Notes under the pieces: generated by a model
Seen by the model: only the letters and a program-made list of their open reading frames with translations
Databases searched by the model: none
Told to the model about the DNA's origin: nothing
Made by a program: the position numbers and the translations under genes
Shown here: positions 34,101 through 42,692 of the stretch, piece after piece
How positions within the stretch are numbered: the stretch's first letter is position 1
Layout of the letters: each line of letters opens with the position of its first letter
From: Acidibrevibacterium fodinaquatile
GTDB taxonomy: Bacteria > Pseudomonadota > Alphaproteobacteria > Acetobacterales > Acetobacteraceae
Length of the DNA stretch: 64,000 nt
Assembly (NCBI RefSeq): GCF_003352165.1
Contig: NZ_CP029176.1
Coordinates: 2,728,001 to 2,792,000, forward strand
Direction of reading: 5' to 3'

Positions 34101-34961
34101 TCATCCGGCTTGCGCCGCTGGCCGCCGCTCTTTTCGCGGCCCCTCCTGGAGACGCTGCTTGAGACGGGCGCGCTCGGTGAGCAAGCGCCCTATTTCCGCC
34201 ACGGCCGCCGCGTCGAGCGCCTCGAGCTGCCGGTTGATGGCCCTGATGCGGGCGGTCGCGCGCAGAAACGCGTGCCCATAGGCATCCGCCAGCGAGACCT
34301 CACGGTCCAAAGCCAGCCTGGCAACCGCGTCCAGGAATGCCCCGAACCGTGCCCCATCGCCACGCGCGCCGCCAAGCGGCCTCCCGAGAACCTGCTCGGC
34401 CACCGACAGCATCTTTTCCGTAAATTCCCAGGCCGGATGCGGCTGGCGCAGCGCCGCCGCCCGCTGCCGGCCACCACGCGCAATCGCATCGCCGCTCGAC
34501 GCACCGACCTCTTCCTGTATCCGCGCTACCGCCCGCCCGCAAAACCGCGACAGCGCAGCAAGCCGGACCACCCAGTCACCACCTTTGCCCCGTCCTTGCG
34601 GCAGGTCTCCGTGGCGGGCATTCCGGAACATCGCCAGCAAATCGTCGCTCGGCATCTTGTCGTCGACATCGGACAGGGGGAACGGATGCCGCAGCAGGTC
34701 CATCACCGCGGATGGACAGGTATCGAGACACCGCGCCAGTTCCCCGCTCAGCGTCTCGATACGGCGCAACACCGCCACCGCGTCCTTCAGCGTCGGCCCT
34801 GCCTCCCAGGCGGCGAGCCGCTGGCGGTATTCGCCGCCGAGCAGGGCAAGGGTAAGATGCGTGCGCTCATTCCCTGCTCTCGCATCATCAGCGCCCAATG
34901 CCCGCAGCAGCTGGGCATAGGCCGCGACCTTGGCCTTTACCGTTTCAGGTTTTTCCGCCAT
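34101..34961 (-). CDS. Conserved element protein of unknown function, 286 aa (copy 2)
   Basis: Mostly alpha-helical with no signal peptide: MAEKPETVKAKVAAYAQLLR, THLTLALLGGEYRQRLAAWE, DAVAVLRRIETLSGELARCL, PSDDLLAMFRNARHGDLPQG, and a basic tail LKQRLQEGPRKERRPAAQAG. The copy 3 protein (60579-61439) differs at only a few residues. Preceded by an inverted repeat resembling that before the relaxase genes. Possibly a mobilization accessory (MobC-like) or regulator of the element, but no motif proves it. Confidence 0.8.
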   Translation of the reverse strand: MAEKPETVKAKVAAYAQLLRALGADDARAGNERTHLTLALLGGEYRQRLAAWEAGPTLKDAVAVLRRIETLSGELARCLDTCPSAVMDLLRHPFPLSDVDDKMPSDDLLAMFRNARHGDLPQGRGKGGDWVVRLAALSRFCGRAVARIQEEVGASSGDAIARGGRQRAAALRQPHPAWEFTEKMLSVAEQVLGRPLGGARGDGARFGAFLDAVARLALDREVSLADAYGHAFLRATARIRAINRQLEALDAAAVAEIGRLLTERARLKQRLQEGPRKERRPAAQAG

Positions 34962-35006
34962 GGCGCCCCCGGATATTTGCGCCTTCGTACCCGCCCCAAA
35001 TTATCG

Positions 35007-35067
35007 CCCGGTAAAAAATTGTCCGGGATGCGGGCGACAAGTCACGTCCAATCGGCGGTTTACCGGG
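35007..35067. promoter_or_regulatory. Inverted repeat CCCGGTAAA...TTTACCGGG upstream of the 286-aa gene, copy 2
   Basis: Perfect 9-bp arms 43 bp apart (35007-35015, 35059-35067), with AAATTGTCC after the left arm as in the relaxase-upstream sites. It begins 45 bp from the start of the 286-aa gene, between it and the recombinase, so it could control both directions. Confidence 0.55.
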
Positions 35068-35182
35068 AGACTTTCGTTTCCAAAGCAATCCGCCCTGCTG
35101 GCGCGGGGGGTTGGGTCCATGAATTCCCCGCTGGCTTCGGTCATGCTCAGAGAGTCGCAACCCATACCCTATACCGAGACCA

Positions 35183-35395
35183 ATGCCACCAGCCCGCCCA
35201 GCCCGTACCGAGCCTGCCAACCCCGAGGGCGCCCGCCATGGCGATGCCGCACCCCGCGGCACGGCGGTTCACGGCCGGCCGGGGCCGTCGACAACACTGC
35301 AAGCGCTGGCCCGCCAGCTTGCCCGCCGGGCTGCGGCAGAATGCCGCGCCAAACTGGAGGGCAATGCCGATACTCCCCTCCGCGATGCCGCCTGA
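35183..35395 (+). CDS. Small conserved protein upstream of the recombinase (copy 2)
   Basis: 70 aa: MPPARPARTEPANPEGARHG, then TTLQALARQLARRAAAECRA and a short acidic tail, stop 75 bp before the recombinase start. Of the base changes between this copy and 61661-61873, those in TTLQALARQLA are all third-position synonymous changes, which favours this frame over the overlapping ones. Function unknown; a short basic helix could be DNA-binding. Confidence 0.5.
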   Translation: MPPARPARTEPANPEGARHGDAAPRGTAVHGRPGPSTTLQALARQLARRAAAECRAKLEGNADTPLRDAA

Positions 35396-35470
35396 GCCGG
35401 GAGAAAAATTCTTGACCGCCGCGCCCGGCCCCGCCCATCGTTCCCATTCCCGCCGCTTGGAACCACGCCC

Positions 35471-37177
35471 ATGACCCTCCGCGCCGTCATCTATACCCGC
35501 TATTCCTCCGATAACCAGCGCGAGGCGTCCATCGAGGACCAGTTGCGTCTTTGCAAGGAACGCCTCGTCCGCGAGGGCTGGGAACTGGTGCAGGTCTATC
35601 GTGATGCCGCGCTCAGCGGCGCCTCGACGCTGCGCCCGGGTTATCAGGCGCTGCTCGAAAGCGCGCGCGAGGCCGCCTTCGACGTCGTCGTCGCCGAAGC
35701 CCTCGACCGCCTCTCGCGCGACCAGGAAGACGTCGCCGGTCTGTTCAAGCGGCTCAAATTCGCCGGCATCCGCCTCGTCACCCTCGCCGAGGGCGAGATT
35801 TCCGAACTCCATGTCGGCCTCAAGGGCACGATGAACGCCCTCTTTCTCAAAGACCTCGCCGATAAGACACGCCGCGGCCTGCGCGGGCGGGTCGCCGCCG
35901 GGCGCTCGGCCGGCGGGCTCTGCTATGGCTATGACATCGCCCGCCAGCTCGACCCCAATGGCGAGCCGGTGCGCGGCGCACGCCGCATCAACGAGGCCGA
36001 GGCGGCCATAGTGCGCCGCATCTTCACCCTCTTTGCCGGCGGCGCCAGCCCGATTGCCATCGCCAAGACGCTGAACGCCGAAGGCGTGCCCGGCCCCGAG
36101 GGGCGCGCCTGGCGCGATACCACCATCCGCGGCCATGCCGGGCGTGGCACCGGCATCCTGCGCAATGAACTCTATATCGGCCGCCTGGTGTGGAACCGCA
36201 TGCGCTTCCTCAAAGACCCGGCGACCGGGAAAAGGGTATCGCGGCCGAACCCGCGTGCCGAGTGGGTTATCGAGACGGTACCGGAATTGCGCATCGTCGA
36301 CCAGGAAACCTGGGAGCGGGCTGCCGAGCGGCTCGGCGCCATTCGCGCCGCCTCGCGGGCCGACACGCTGCCGCCCGGGTTCTGGGCGCGCCGCCGGCCG
36401 CGGCATGTGCTGACCGGAAAAATCTTCTGCGGCAGCTGCGGCGGCGCCTTCGGCGCCATCGGTCGCGATTATCTCGGCTGCACCGCCGCCCATCGTCAGG
36501 GGGTCTGTGCCAACCACGGAACCGTCAGGCGCGATGCGCTGGAAGACCTGATTCTCGGGGCGCTGCGCGAGCAGCTCATGGCGCCGGAACTGGTGGCGGA
36601 ATTCGTCGCCGAATTCGCCGCCGAGTGGAATCGGCTGCAAGCCGCCGCCGGGGCCGAGGCGGCCAATCTGCGCAAGGAGCTGGCCGCGGTCGAGCGCAAG
36701 CTCGCCGGGCTGATTGACGCGATTGCCGAAGGGTTCCGGGCGCCGGGGCTGCAACAGCAGCTCGATGACCTGGAAGCGCGCAAGGCGGGTCTGGCCCGGC
36801 AACTCGCGCAGGCCACCCCGGCGGTGCCGCGGCTGCATCCCAATCTCGGCGAAATCTATCGCGCCAAGGTCGCGGCGCTGGCCGAGGCCTTGACGGGGCC
36901 GGATGGGCAGGAGGCTTTGGAGATGGTGCGTGGCCTGGTGGCGCGGGTCGAGGTGCTGCCTCCCGCGGCGGCGGGCGAGGCGCCGGAGATTGTGCTCACC
37001 GGCGAGATTGCTGCGATGGTCGGGCTTGGCCTTGGGCAAGCGCCGACGCGCCCCGGTGCAGGGGCGACGCCAGGCGCCGTTGCCGGCGCTGGTTCCGATT
37101 TGTTTACGAGTTCGGTAAAAGTGGTTGCGGGGGCATGCAACCTCCGACAGTTGACCCTCCTCCCCGTCGCCTGCTGA
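35471..37177 (+). CDS. Large serine recombinase, copy 2
   Basis: 568 aa. Catalytic domain MTLRAVIYTRYSSDNQREAS with Ser12, AEALDRLSRDQEDVAGLFKR; Recombinase domain GLCYGYDIA, EAAIVRRIFTLFAGGASPIA, GPEGRAWRDTTIRGH; zinc ribbon CGSCGG...CTAAHRQGVC; coiled coil ERKLAGLIDAIAEGF. It is nearly identical to copy 3 up to SSVKVVAGA, where the attachment core lies; beyond it the frame ends CNLRQLTLLPVAC. This tail comes from whatever adjoins the core, so it may be the tail used in the excised circle of the next island. Confidence 0.93.
   Translation: MTLRAVIYTRYSSDNQREASIEDQLRLCKERLVREGWELVQVYRDAALSGASTLRPGYQALLESAREAAFDVVVAEALDRLSRDQEDVAGLFKRLKFAGIRLVTLAEGEISELHVGLKGTMNALFLKDLADKTRRGLRGRVAAGRSAGGLCYGYDIARQLDPNGEPVRGARRINEAEAAIVRRIFTLFAGGASPIAIAKTLNAEGVPGPEGRAWRDTTIRGHAGRGTGILRNELYIGRLVWNRMRFLKDPATGKRVSRPNPRAEWVIETVPELRIVDQETWERAAERLGAIRAASRADTLPPGFWARRRPRHVLTGKIFCGSCGGAFGAIGRDYLGCTAAHRQGVCANHGTVRRDALEDLILGALREQLMAPELVAEFVAEFAAEWNRLQAAAGAEAANLRKELAAVERKLAGLIDAIAEGFRAPGLQQQLDDLEARKAGLARQLAQATPAVPRLHPNLGEIYRAKVAALAEALTGPDGQEALEMVRGLVARVEVLPPAAAGEAPEIVLTGEIAAMVGLGLGQAPTRPGAGATPGAVAGAGSDLFTSSVKVVAGACNLRQLTLLPVAC
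37121..37135. other. Putative attachment core GTGGTTGCGGGGGCA, copy 2
   Basis: Copy 2 and copy 3 are identical up to here and diverge at 37136 versus 63614. The core equals the 3' end of tRNA-fMet read in antisense. Confidence 0.65.
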
Positions 37178-37327
37178 GCGGCGCCGAGGCTCATTCCGAT
37201 GAGCGCTCTTCAAGTGGAAACGCAGATAGCCTTAAAACTGACATGGAAACCATGAAACTTGAATGGCACGCTTTTATGCGCTAATATACACCGATAGTAT
37301 GATTTTTGCACTCGGGGTGGATGCAGC

Positions 37328-37573
37328 ATGGGCACTGTGCGCAAGACTATCACCTTGACCGACCAGCAGGATGCTTGGATTAAGGCGCAGATCGACCATG
37401 GCCACTACACCAATGACAGCGAATATATCCGCGACCTTATCCGTCGCGAGCAGGAACGCAGCGCCGCAATCGACAGCATCCGTCAAGCCTTGATAGAAGG
37501 CGAAAACAGCGGCGAGCCCAATCCTTTCGACCCGGCAGCCTTCAAGCGAAAAATGAAACTCTCGCATGGCTGA
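37328..37573 (+). CDS. parD: ParD-family antitoxin
   Basis: 81 aa: ribbon-helix-helix N-terminus (MGTVRKTITLTDQQDAWIKA, NDSEYIRDLIRREQE) and a C-terminal toxin-binding tail (GEPNPFDPAAFKRKMKLSHG). Neutralises ParE and represses the operon. It overlaps parE by 8 bp. Confidence 0.9.
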   Translation: MGTVRKTITLTDQQDAWIKAQIDHGHYTNDSEYIRDLIRREQERSAAIDSIRQALIEGENSGEPNPFDPAAFKRKMKLSHG

Positions 37574-37856
37574 TTACCGACTTTCGCCAGCCGCAGAGCG
37601 TGATTTGGAGGATATCGCAACTTACACCCGCGACCAGTGGGGAACCGAGCAGGCAAGCCGTTATATCGACAGGCTGACCATCGCCTTTGAAGAGCTCGCC
37701 CGCGCGCCCAAAGCCGCGCCAGCTTGCGACCACATCCGCCCCGGGTATCGACGGCGCTCCGTCGAGCGCCATATGATTTACTTTCGTATTGCGCCCTATG
37801 GCATCGCCGTCGTTCGCATCCTGCATGACCGCATGGATGCCACGCGCCACGTGTAA
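37566..37856 (+). CDS. parE: ParE-family toxin
   Basis: 96 aa of the RelE/ParE superfamily: YRLSPAAERDLEDIATYTRD, QWGTEQASRYIDRL, and the YRRRSVERHMIYFRI...VVRILHDRMDATRHV end typical of ParE. Members of the family poison DNA gyrase. Pairing and overlap with ParD confirm the module, which lies just inside the presumed left end of the third island. Confidence 0.9.
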   Translation: MADYRLSPAAERDLEDIATYTRDQWGTEQASRYIDRLTIAFEELARAPKAAPACDHIRPGYRRRSVERHMIYFRIAPYGIAVVRILHDRMDATRHV

Positions 37857-38063
37857 GCCTATGCCTCGCCGCGCCGCCCGGCCAGTGCTCGACGCCATTG
37901 TGGAGATTTTCGGCACGCAAGCGGCGGAGTGTCATATCAATATTAAAAGAGCGGGCACCCTTCAATACGCTTGGCAATAACATGCATGCACCCCACGGGC
38001 GCGGGGAATGGATTGCGCAATCATTCGCCTATACAAATTAATTACAAATTATATTAATTCTGT

Positions 38064-38801
38064 TCAATGGTTCATATATGCTACGCGTCTTTTGACCAAA
38101 AACCGGCCGAGACCAAAAAAAGCGGTCAGACCCCCAAAAATAGAAAGAGAGGATGGCTCATCCACTGCCGTCTCGGCATTTGCAGGAGTCCATGTATTTG
38201 TTGTCGTTCCTATATTTTTCGGGATACCGCTATTTTCCAATGAACCGATACTTATTAGCGCGCCGGTCGGATTTTTTGTTAAATTGTCGAGATTGTGCAT
38301 TGCACTCATTGTTGTTTCCAAGCCCCCTGTTGACAGCCCAGACAACATGCCACCCGACAAATTACCTCCATAATTTTGGATAGCGCCGCCGTTATTATTT
38401 TGCTCTGATGAATTATTAGTAGTATTAATATAAGATATGACACTATTAAATGTAGTGCCATATACATTGTCATTATAGCCAATTAAATCTTTTTTGACTC
38501 CTTCAATATTGCTTATTATATCTCCGCCGCCATCGCCTATATCAATAACTATTCCATCATCTAACTTTACAATGGATGTTTTATCTTCCAAGATAGAAAA
38601 ACTACCTCCATTTTCCCCTTGGGCAGCATTAAGTTTTAGCCCATCTTTTTTGCCAAAGGCATTTGGCCCTTCGTTCGCGTTCTCTGTATCGTAATTTCCA
38701 AATATACCCTCTCCCTCCACTATATCACCGCCATACAATAATAGCCCAACCACGCCTGTTGACGCCAAGATCAGCACATGGAGTGCATGCTTTTTGTTCA
38801 T
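38064..38801 (-). CDS. PEP-CTERM-like secreted protein, AT-rich
   Basis: 245 aa. N-terminal signal segment MNKKHALHVLILASTGVVGL; a Gly/Asn/Asp-rich body (GDGGGDIISNIEGVKKD, TTNNSSEQNNNGGAIQNYGG); C-terminus VDEPSSLSIFGGLTAFFGLG then FLVKRRVAYMNH: an EP motif, a hydrophobic helix and basic residues, the tripartite exosortase sorting signal. Such proteins are usually made with exopolysaccharide systems and processed by exosortase; no exosortase gene is in the window. The gene is visibly AT-richer than its surroundings, pointing to transfer from another source. Confidence 0.65.
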   Translation of the reverse strand: MNKKHALHVLILASTGVVGLLLYGGDIVEGEGIFGNYDTENANEGPNAFGKKDGLKLNAAQGENGGSFSILEDKTSIVKLDDGIVIDIGDGGGDIISNIEGVKKDLIGYNDNVYGTTFNSVISYINTTNNSSEQNNNGGAIQNYGGNLSGGMLSGLSTGGLETTMSAMHNLDNLTKNPTGALISIGSLENSGIPKNIGTTTNTWTPANAETAVDEPSSLSIFGGLTAFFGLGRFLVKRRVAYMNH

Positions 38802-39074
38802 TTATATTTCAAACTTATTACACAGATGCGCACTATATATCCCGTATGTGCCAAATATTAAGACGTAGTATGTTTATAGAGAAATAGCCAGGAGATTGCC
38901 ACCAACCATGGCTTGTGGAGCCGACTGCGGATTCCGATGAAGTCGGCCATGCATTCCAACTTGAAGCCGGCCACTGCTTCCGAACTGAAGCCGGCCGGGG
39001 TTCCGATTTGAAGCCGGCCACCTGAGCGTCTTCGGTTGGGTCTGGTTGAATGATTATCGTGTCCTTGTTTTGGG

Positions 39075-39827
39075 TCAAGTTCGGGCGTGGGCCGGTGCCG
39101 GATCGCGCTTTTTACGGAGGCTCTCGCCGGTGAGTTCGATGCGGTAGGCGTTGTGGACGAGGCGGTCGAGGATGGCGTCGGCGATGGTGGGATCGCCGAT
39201 GATTTCGTACCAGCGCTCGACCGGCACTTGGCTGGTGATGATGACGGAGCGCATCTCGTGGCGGTCATCGATAATTTCCAGCAGATCGCGGCGTTGGTCC
39301 GCGTTCAGGGTCTCGGGGCCCCAATCGTCCAAAATCAACAGGTCGAGCCTGGCGATCTGGCGCAGTGTTCTGGCGTAACGGCCATCGGCGCGGGCCAGCG
39401 CCAGGGCAGAGAACAGCCGCGGCACCCGGTGATAGGCGGTCGAGAGATCCTCGCGGCAAGCCTTCTGGCCCAGCGCGCAGGCCAGCCAGCTTTTGCCGCC
39501 CCCGCAGGGGCCGGTAATGAGCAGATTATGCCGGGCGCGCACCCAGTCACAGCTGGCGAGTTTCAGGAACTGTGCCCGGTCGAGGCCGCGCGGGGCGCGG
39601 TAATCGACATCCTCGACGCTGGCGGACTGGCGCAATTTGGCCGCGCGGGCGCGGCTCTCGAAGCGTTTCTGCTGTCGCAACGTGGCCTCGTGCTCGAGCA
39701 ATAAAGCCAGCCATTCGGCATGGGCCAAACCGGCAACCTCCGGCCGGGCGTCGAGGTCCTTGAAGGCTTTGGCCATGCCGTGCAGGCCGAGTTTGAGCAG
39801 CAGGTCGAGGGTCGGGTGGGTGAGCAT
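39075..39827 (-). CDS. istB: IS21-family helper ATPase IstB (copy 2, full length)
   Basis: 250 aa, identical to the copy at 21260 over its whole shared length and ending LTGESLRKKRDPAPAHART. Walker A GPCGGGKSW and Walker B LLILDDWG are intact. The full C-terminus here shows what copy 1 has lost. Confidence 0.95.
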   Translation of the reverse strand: MLTHPTLDLLLKLGLHGMAKAFKDLDARPEVAGLAHAEWLALLLEHEATLRQQKRFESRARAAKLRQSASVEDVDYRAPRGLDRAQFLKLASCDWVRARHNLLITGPCGGGKSWLACALGQKACREDLSTAYHRVPRLFSALALARADGRYARTLRQIARLDLLILDDWGPETLNADQRRDLLEIIDDRHEMRSVIITSQVPVERWYEIIGDPTIADAILDRLVHNAYRIELTGESLRKKRDPAPAHART

Positions 39828-39848
39828 GCTTGTTCCTTTCAGTGGAAA

Positions 39849-41390
39849 TCAGTGAAAATATTCGGCGCCGCGCAGATTGCCGTGGGTCAGCACCGCCTGC
39901 GCCTCATCTGGCGGGCTGGCCGTCTGGTCGAGCTTGCTGGCGATGATCGAGGCAATGCTCTTGTAGTTGAACGCGCCAAAGGCGACCGCTCGGGCCGCCA
40001 CCGCCTCGGCGCGCGGACGGTCCAACTCCTTGAACAGCCGCAGGATGCCAAGGCATGTCCGAAACCCCTGTTCCGGATGCGGCCGGTTGGCGAGGATGGC
40101 GATGATCAGCCCCTCGGTCTGCGGGCCGATCGATGCGCCCCATGAGCGGAACCGCTCCGGCGTCCATGCGGCGTAGCGCCGGTGCGCGCTCGGCATATGC
40201 TCAGGGGCAGTGCCGTGCCTTGGACCGCCATAGCGGCGCTGATGCACCGCGACCCGCTTGCCTTGGTGGAAGATCTCAACCATCCGCTCGGTGGCGCGGG
40301 TATCGACTTGCTGGCGGATCAGCTGATGCGGCACCGAGTAGAAAAAGCCGCAGACCTCGACATGATAATCCAGCGAGACGCGGGCAAAACCCCACTCCGC
40401 AAACTCATGGTCGGTCTCTGGCAATGCCGCCAAAGCCTGGCGTTCGATCGTCTCGAACAAATGCCGCCGGCTGACGCCGAGCCTGCGCATGACATGCGCG
40501 TTGATCCGCTCCACCATGCCGGCAATCGCCTGGTTGGCTTCAGCCAGAGAGAAGAAAGTCTGCTGGCGCAACCGGCCCAGAATGTAGCTCTGGGCAAAGC
40601 GGACACCGGCTTCCACCTTCGCCTTGTCCTTCGGGCGCCGCGGCCGGGCCGGCAAAACACCAACACCGTAATGCGAGGCCATCCGGCCATAGCTCAGGTT
40701 GATCTCTGGATCGTAGAACGACGCCTTGTTGACGCCGGACTTCAGATTATCCGGCACGATCAGCCGCGGCACGCCGCCAAAAAACCGGAACATGCGGCTA
40801 TGCGCGCCGATCCAATCCGGCAGCGTCTGGGTCCAGCTCGCCTCCGCGTAGGTGTAGTTCGACGCGCCCAGCACCGCGACAAAAATCTCCGCCATGCGCA
40901 CGATGCCAGTTGCGGGATCGGTGATGCCCAACTTTTTGCCGGAATAATCGACGAACACCTTGTCGCCCGCCCGGTGCTCCTGGCGCATGACCGGTGACAG
41001 CCGTGCCTCGAACTCCCTGAACAAATCGCAGAACCGGCTGTAGCTGTACCCTTCCGGATGCCCGGCGCGATATTCCTCCCACAGCACCATCAGGTTCACG
41101 CCCGGGCGCTTGAACTCGCAGACCAGCTCGCTCCAGACCGGCTCGGCGCGCCGGCGCACCCCCCGCGGCGCGCCGCTGCGGGCAAACAGCCGCTCCTCCA
41201 AAACCGCATCACTGAGGTCGGCCGGCAACGGCCACGCCAGCCCCGCTGCCTGCGCCCGCTTCAGATTGTCCTGGATCGTGCTCCGCGCCACGCCCAGCAT
41301 CCGCCCCATCGCCCTGGCGCTGATGCCGTCACTGGCCAGCCGTAAGGTTTGTCGTATCTGCCGCATCGTCAGCTCTCTCTTCGCCGGCAT
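39849..41390 (-). CDS. istA: IS21-family transposase IstA (copy 2)
   Basis: 513 aa, identical in sequence to the protein at 19697-21238, with helix-turn-helix and all three catalytic blocks. Followed 21 bp later by istB. With both tips and a target duplication, this copy looks capable of movement. Confidence 0.95.
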   Translation of the reverse strand: MPAKRELTMRQIRQTLRLASDGISARAMGRMLGVARSTIQDNLKRAQAAGLAWPLPADLSDAVLEERLFARSGAPRGVRRRAEPVWSELVCEFKRPGVNLMVLWEEYRAGHPEGYSYSRFCDLFREFEARLSPVMRQEHRAGDKVFVDYSGKKLGITDPATGIVRMAEIFVAVLGASNYTYAEASWTQTLPDWIGAHSRMFRFFGGVPRLIVPDNLKSGVNKASFYDPEINLSYGRMASHYGVGVLPARPRRPKDKAKVEAGVRFAQSYILGRLRQQTFFSLAEANQAIAGMVERINAHVMRRLGVSRRHLFETIERQALAALPETDHEFAEWGFARVSLDYHVEVCGFFYSVPHQLIRQQVDTRATERMVEIFHQGKRVAVHQRRYGGPRHGTAPEHMPSAHRRYAAWTPERFRSWGASIGPQTEGLIIAILANRPHPEQGFRTCLGILRLFKELDRPRAEAVAARAVAFGAFNYKSIASIIASKLDQTASPPDEAQAVLTHGNLRGAEYFH

Positions 41391-41710
41391 CCAGCCCTCC
41401 TCGTTGATGGTAACGAGAGGACAGTTGCCCGAGTTGCTGACCCAGCCGAAAACGCTGAAAAATCCCCGCCAGGTGGCCGGAATTAAATCGGAATGGTGGC
41501 CGGCTTCAAATCGGAACGCTGGCCGACATCAAATCGGAATCCCCGGCCGGCTTCCGTCGGAATCTGCAGCCGACCGCATAATCAACCAAATGCTCACGCT
41601 GTCAGGGCCTTACGGCATGCTCTGCTCGGCAGTCTCAAGGGCGAAGTAAACCCAGGCTGCTGGGCTATGTGATGTGCATCCGCAAGAGCAATGACCGCCC
41701 GACGTTCTGG

Positions 41711-42166
41711 CTATTCGGTATCCTCTTCCAGCAAAGCATTCAGCAGAGCGTGCCGTGGCGAGGAGAATGGATTGACCACCGTCACCCCGGCCCAGGTGAA
41801 GCCTTCCTGAAGATCCTCGGACAAAAGCAGACGACACCCCGCTTGCGACGCGACCGACAAGATAACCGCGTCCCATATTCCCAGTTGGTGATCCGTCGCG
41901 AGATCGGCCGCCGCCAGCATGACTTCGGGCGAGGTTTCAACAATGGGAAATGTGTCGCGCCAACTCAACAAGGCATCGCGGGCATCGCGGCGCGACTTTC
42001 CGCCTTTGCGGACGAGCACATGGAAAAGTTCGCCAAGCACCTGCGCCGGGATGGCGGCGGCCTCTTGCGGCAATCGGCGAATAAGGTTCAGAGCGACATC
42101 ACGCCGCTTTGCCCCATTGATGCCTTCTGCGTAGGCGAGCACGTTCGTATCCAAGGCGATCCTCAC
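41711..42166 (-). CDS. vapC: VapC-type PIN-domain toxin
   Basis: I take the GTG at 42166 (VRIALDTNVLAYAEG), whose GTGA overlaps the antitoxin stop; the frame also extends upstream to an ATG inside the antitoxin gene. About 151 aa: acidic motifs ALDTNVLAY, VLGELFHVL, GIWDAVILSVA and LLSEDLQEG fit the PIN active site. It likely acts as a stabilising toxin for the island. Confidence 0.87.
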   Translation of the reverse strand: MRIALDTNVLAYAEGINGAKRRDVALNLIRRLPQEAAAIPAQVLGELFHVLVRKGGKSRRDARDALLSWRDTFPIVETSPEVMLAAADLATDHQLGIWDAVILSVASQAGCRLLLSEDLQEGFTWAGVTVVNPFSSPRHALLNALLEEDTE

Positions 42167-42408
42167 CGGTCGTCCTCGTAGAGTTCGTCGCGGGTCCATC
42201 GCCCAGCATGAAGGACGGGCTGCTTTTCAAGGCGGGAGAGCAGGGTTGAACGCGCGCTGGTCGCCACGCCTCCATGCTTGCCCACGGGGATAAGCCGCGC
42301 GACGGGCTTTCCGTGGCTGGTCACGACATAACTACGCCCCTCCCGAATCCCGCGCAGAAGAAGCGAGAACCTGCGATTGGCATCCGCAGCCGAAACGGCT
42401 TCTTCCAT
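42163..42408 (-). CDS. vapB: Phd/YefM-family antitoxin
   Basis: 81 aa: MEEAVSAADANRRFSLLLRG, EGRSYVVTSHGKPVARLIPV is the Phd DNA-binding fold; the tail GRWTRDELYEDDR is a typical toxin-contacting end. Upstream lies an AT-rich patch (about 42420-42450) with TATAAT, probably the promoter. Confidence 0.87.
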   Translation of the reverse strand: MEEAVSAADANRRFSLLLRGIREGRSYVVTSHGKPVARLIPVGKHGGVATSARSTLLSRLEKQPVLHAGRWTRDELYEDDR

Positions 42409-42692
42409 GCCACCCTCGATAATGTAGTTATATTACGTACTATAATGACCGCACCGAGAATTGCAAGCCTCCTCAAGACGAAAGATCCCGCCTCCAATCG
42501 GCCTTTTCTCGACGCATGGCGGGGCTTTTAGAACTGCCCAATTGGCCCCAGCGCGCCTGGGACTGCCAACTGCGGTGGTGGCCACCCCGCTTCAGAAACA
42601 GTCGAAGTTCCAATTGCCGCGTCGAGGAAGCCTAAAAATCACAACTGGCAGACCAGCACAGCTACCTCGCGTCCCAGTGGCCCTGTTCAAGC

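Larger units (their letters stand above)
15806..37133. mobile_element. Putative second island (copy 2 element with cargo)
   Basis: The interval between the copy 1 and copy 2 cores. It carries toxin-antitoxin modules, a CRISPR-associated remnant, several IS elements, yeiH, panC remnant and the rearranged copy 2 element with its recombinase at the right end. The limits are inferred from the core repeats; later insertions have scrambled the interior. Confidence 0.4.
38926..41568 (-). mobile_element. IS21-family element, copy 2 (complete)
   Basis: 2643 bp with tips TGCGGATTCCGATG and (inverted) TGCAGATTCCGACGG and internal repeats of the TTCCGATTTGAAGCCGGCCA kind at both ends. The 6-bp sequence GCCGAC flanks it (38920-38925, 41569-41574), a target duplication in the IS21 size range. 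It is inverted relative to copy 1. Confidence 0.92.

Noticed and set aside
35147-37213. A 688-codon minus-strand frame opposite recombinase 2
   Set aside because: It is the antisense shadow of a convincing serine recombinase. Only its first residues (SAHRNEP) are of interest, as a vapC remnant.
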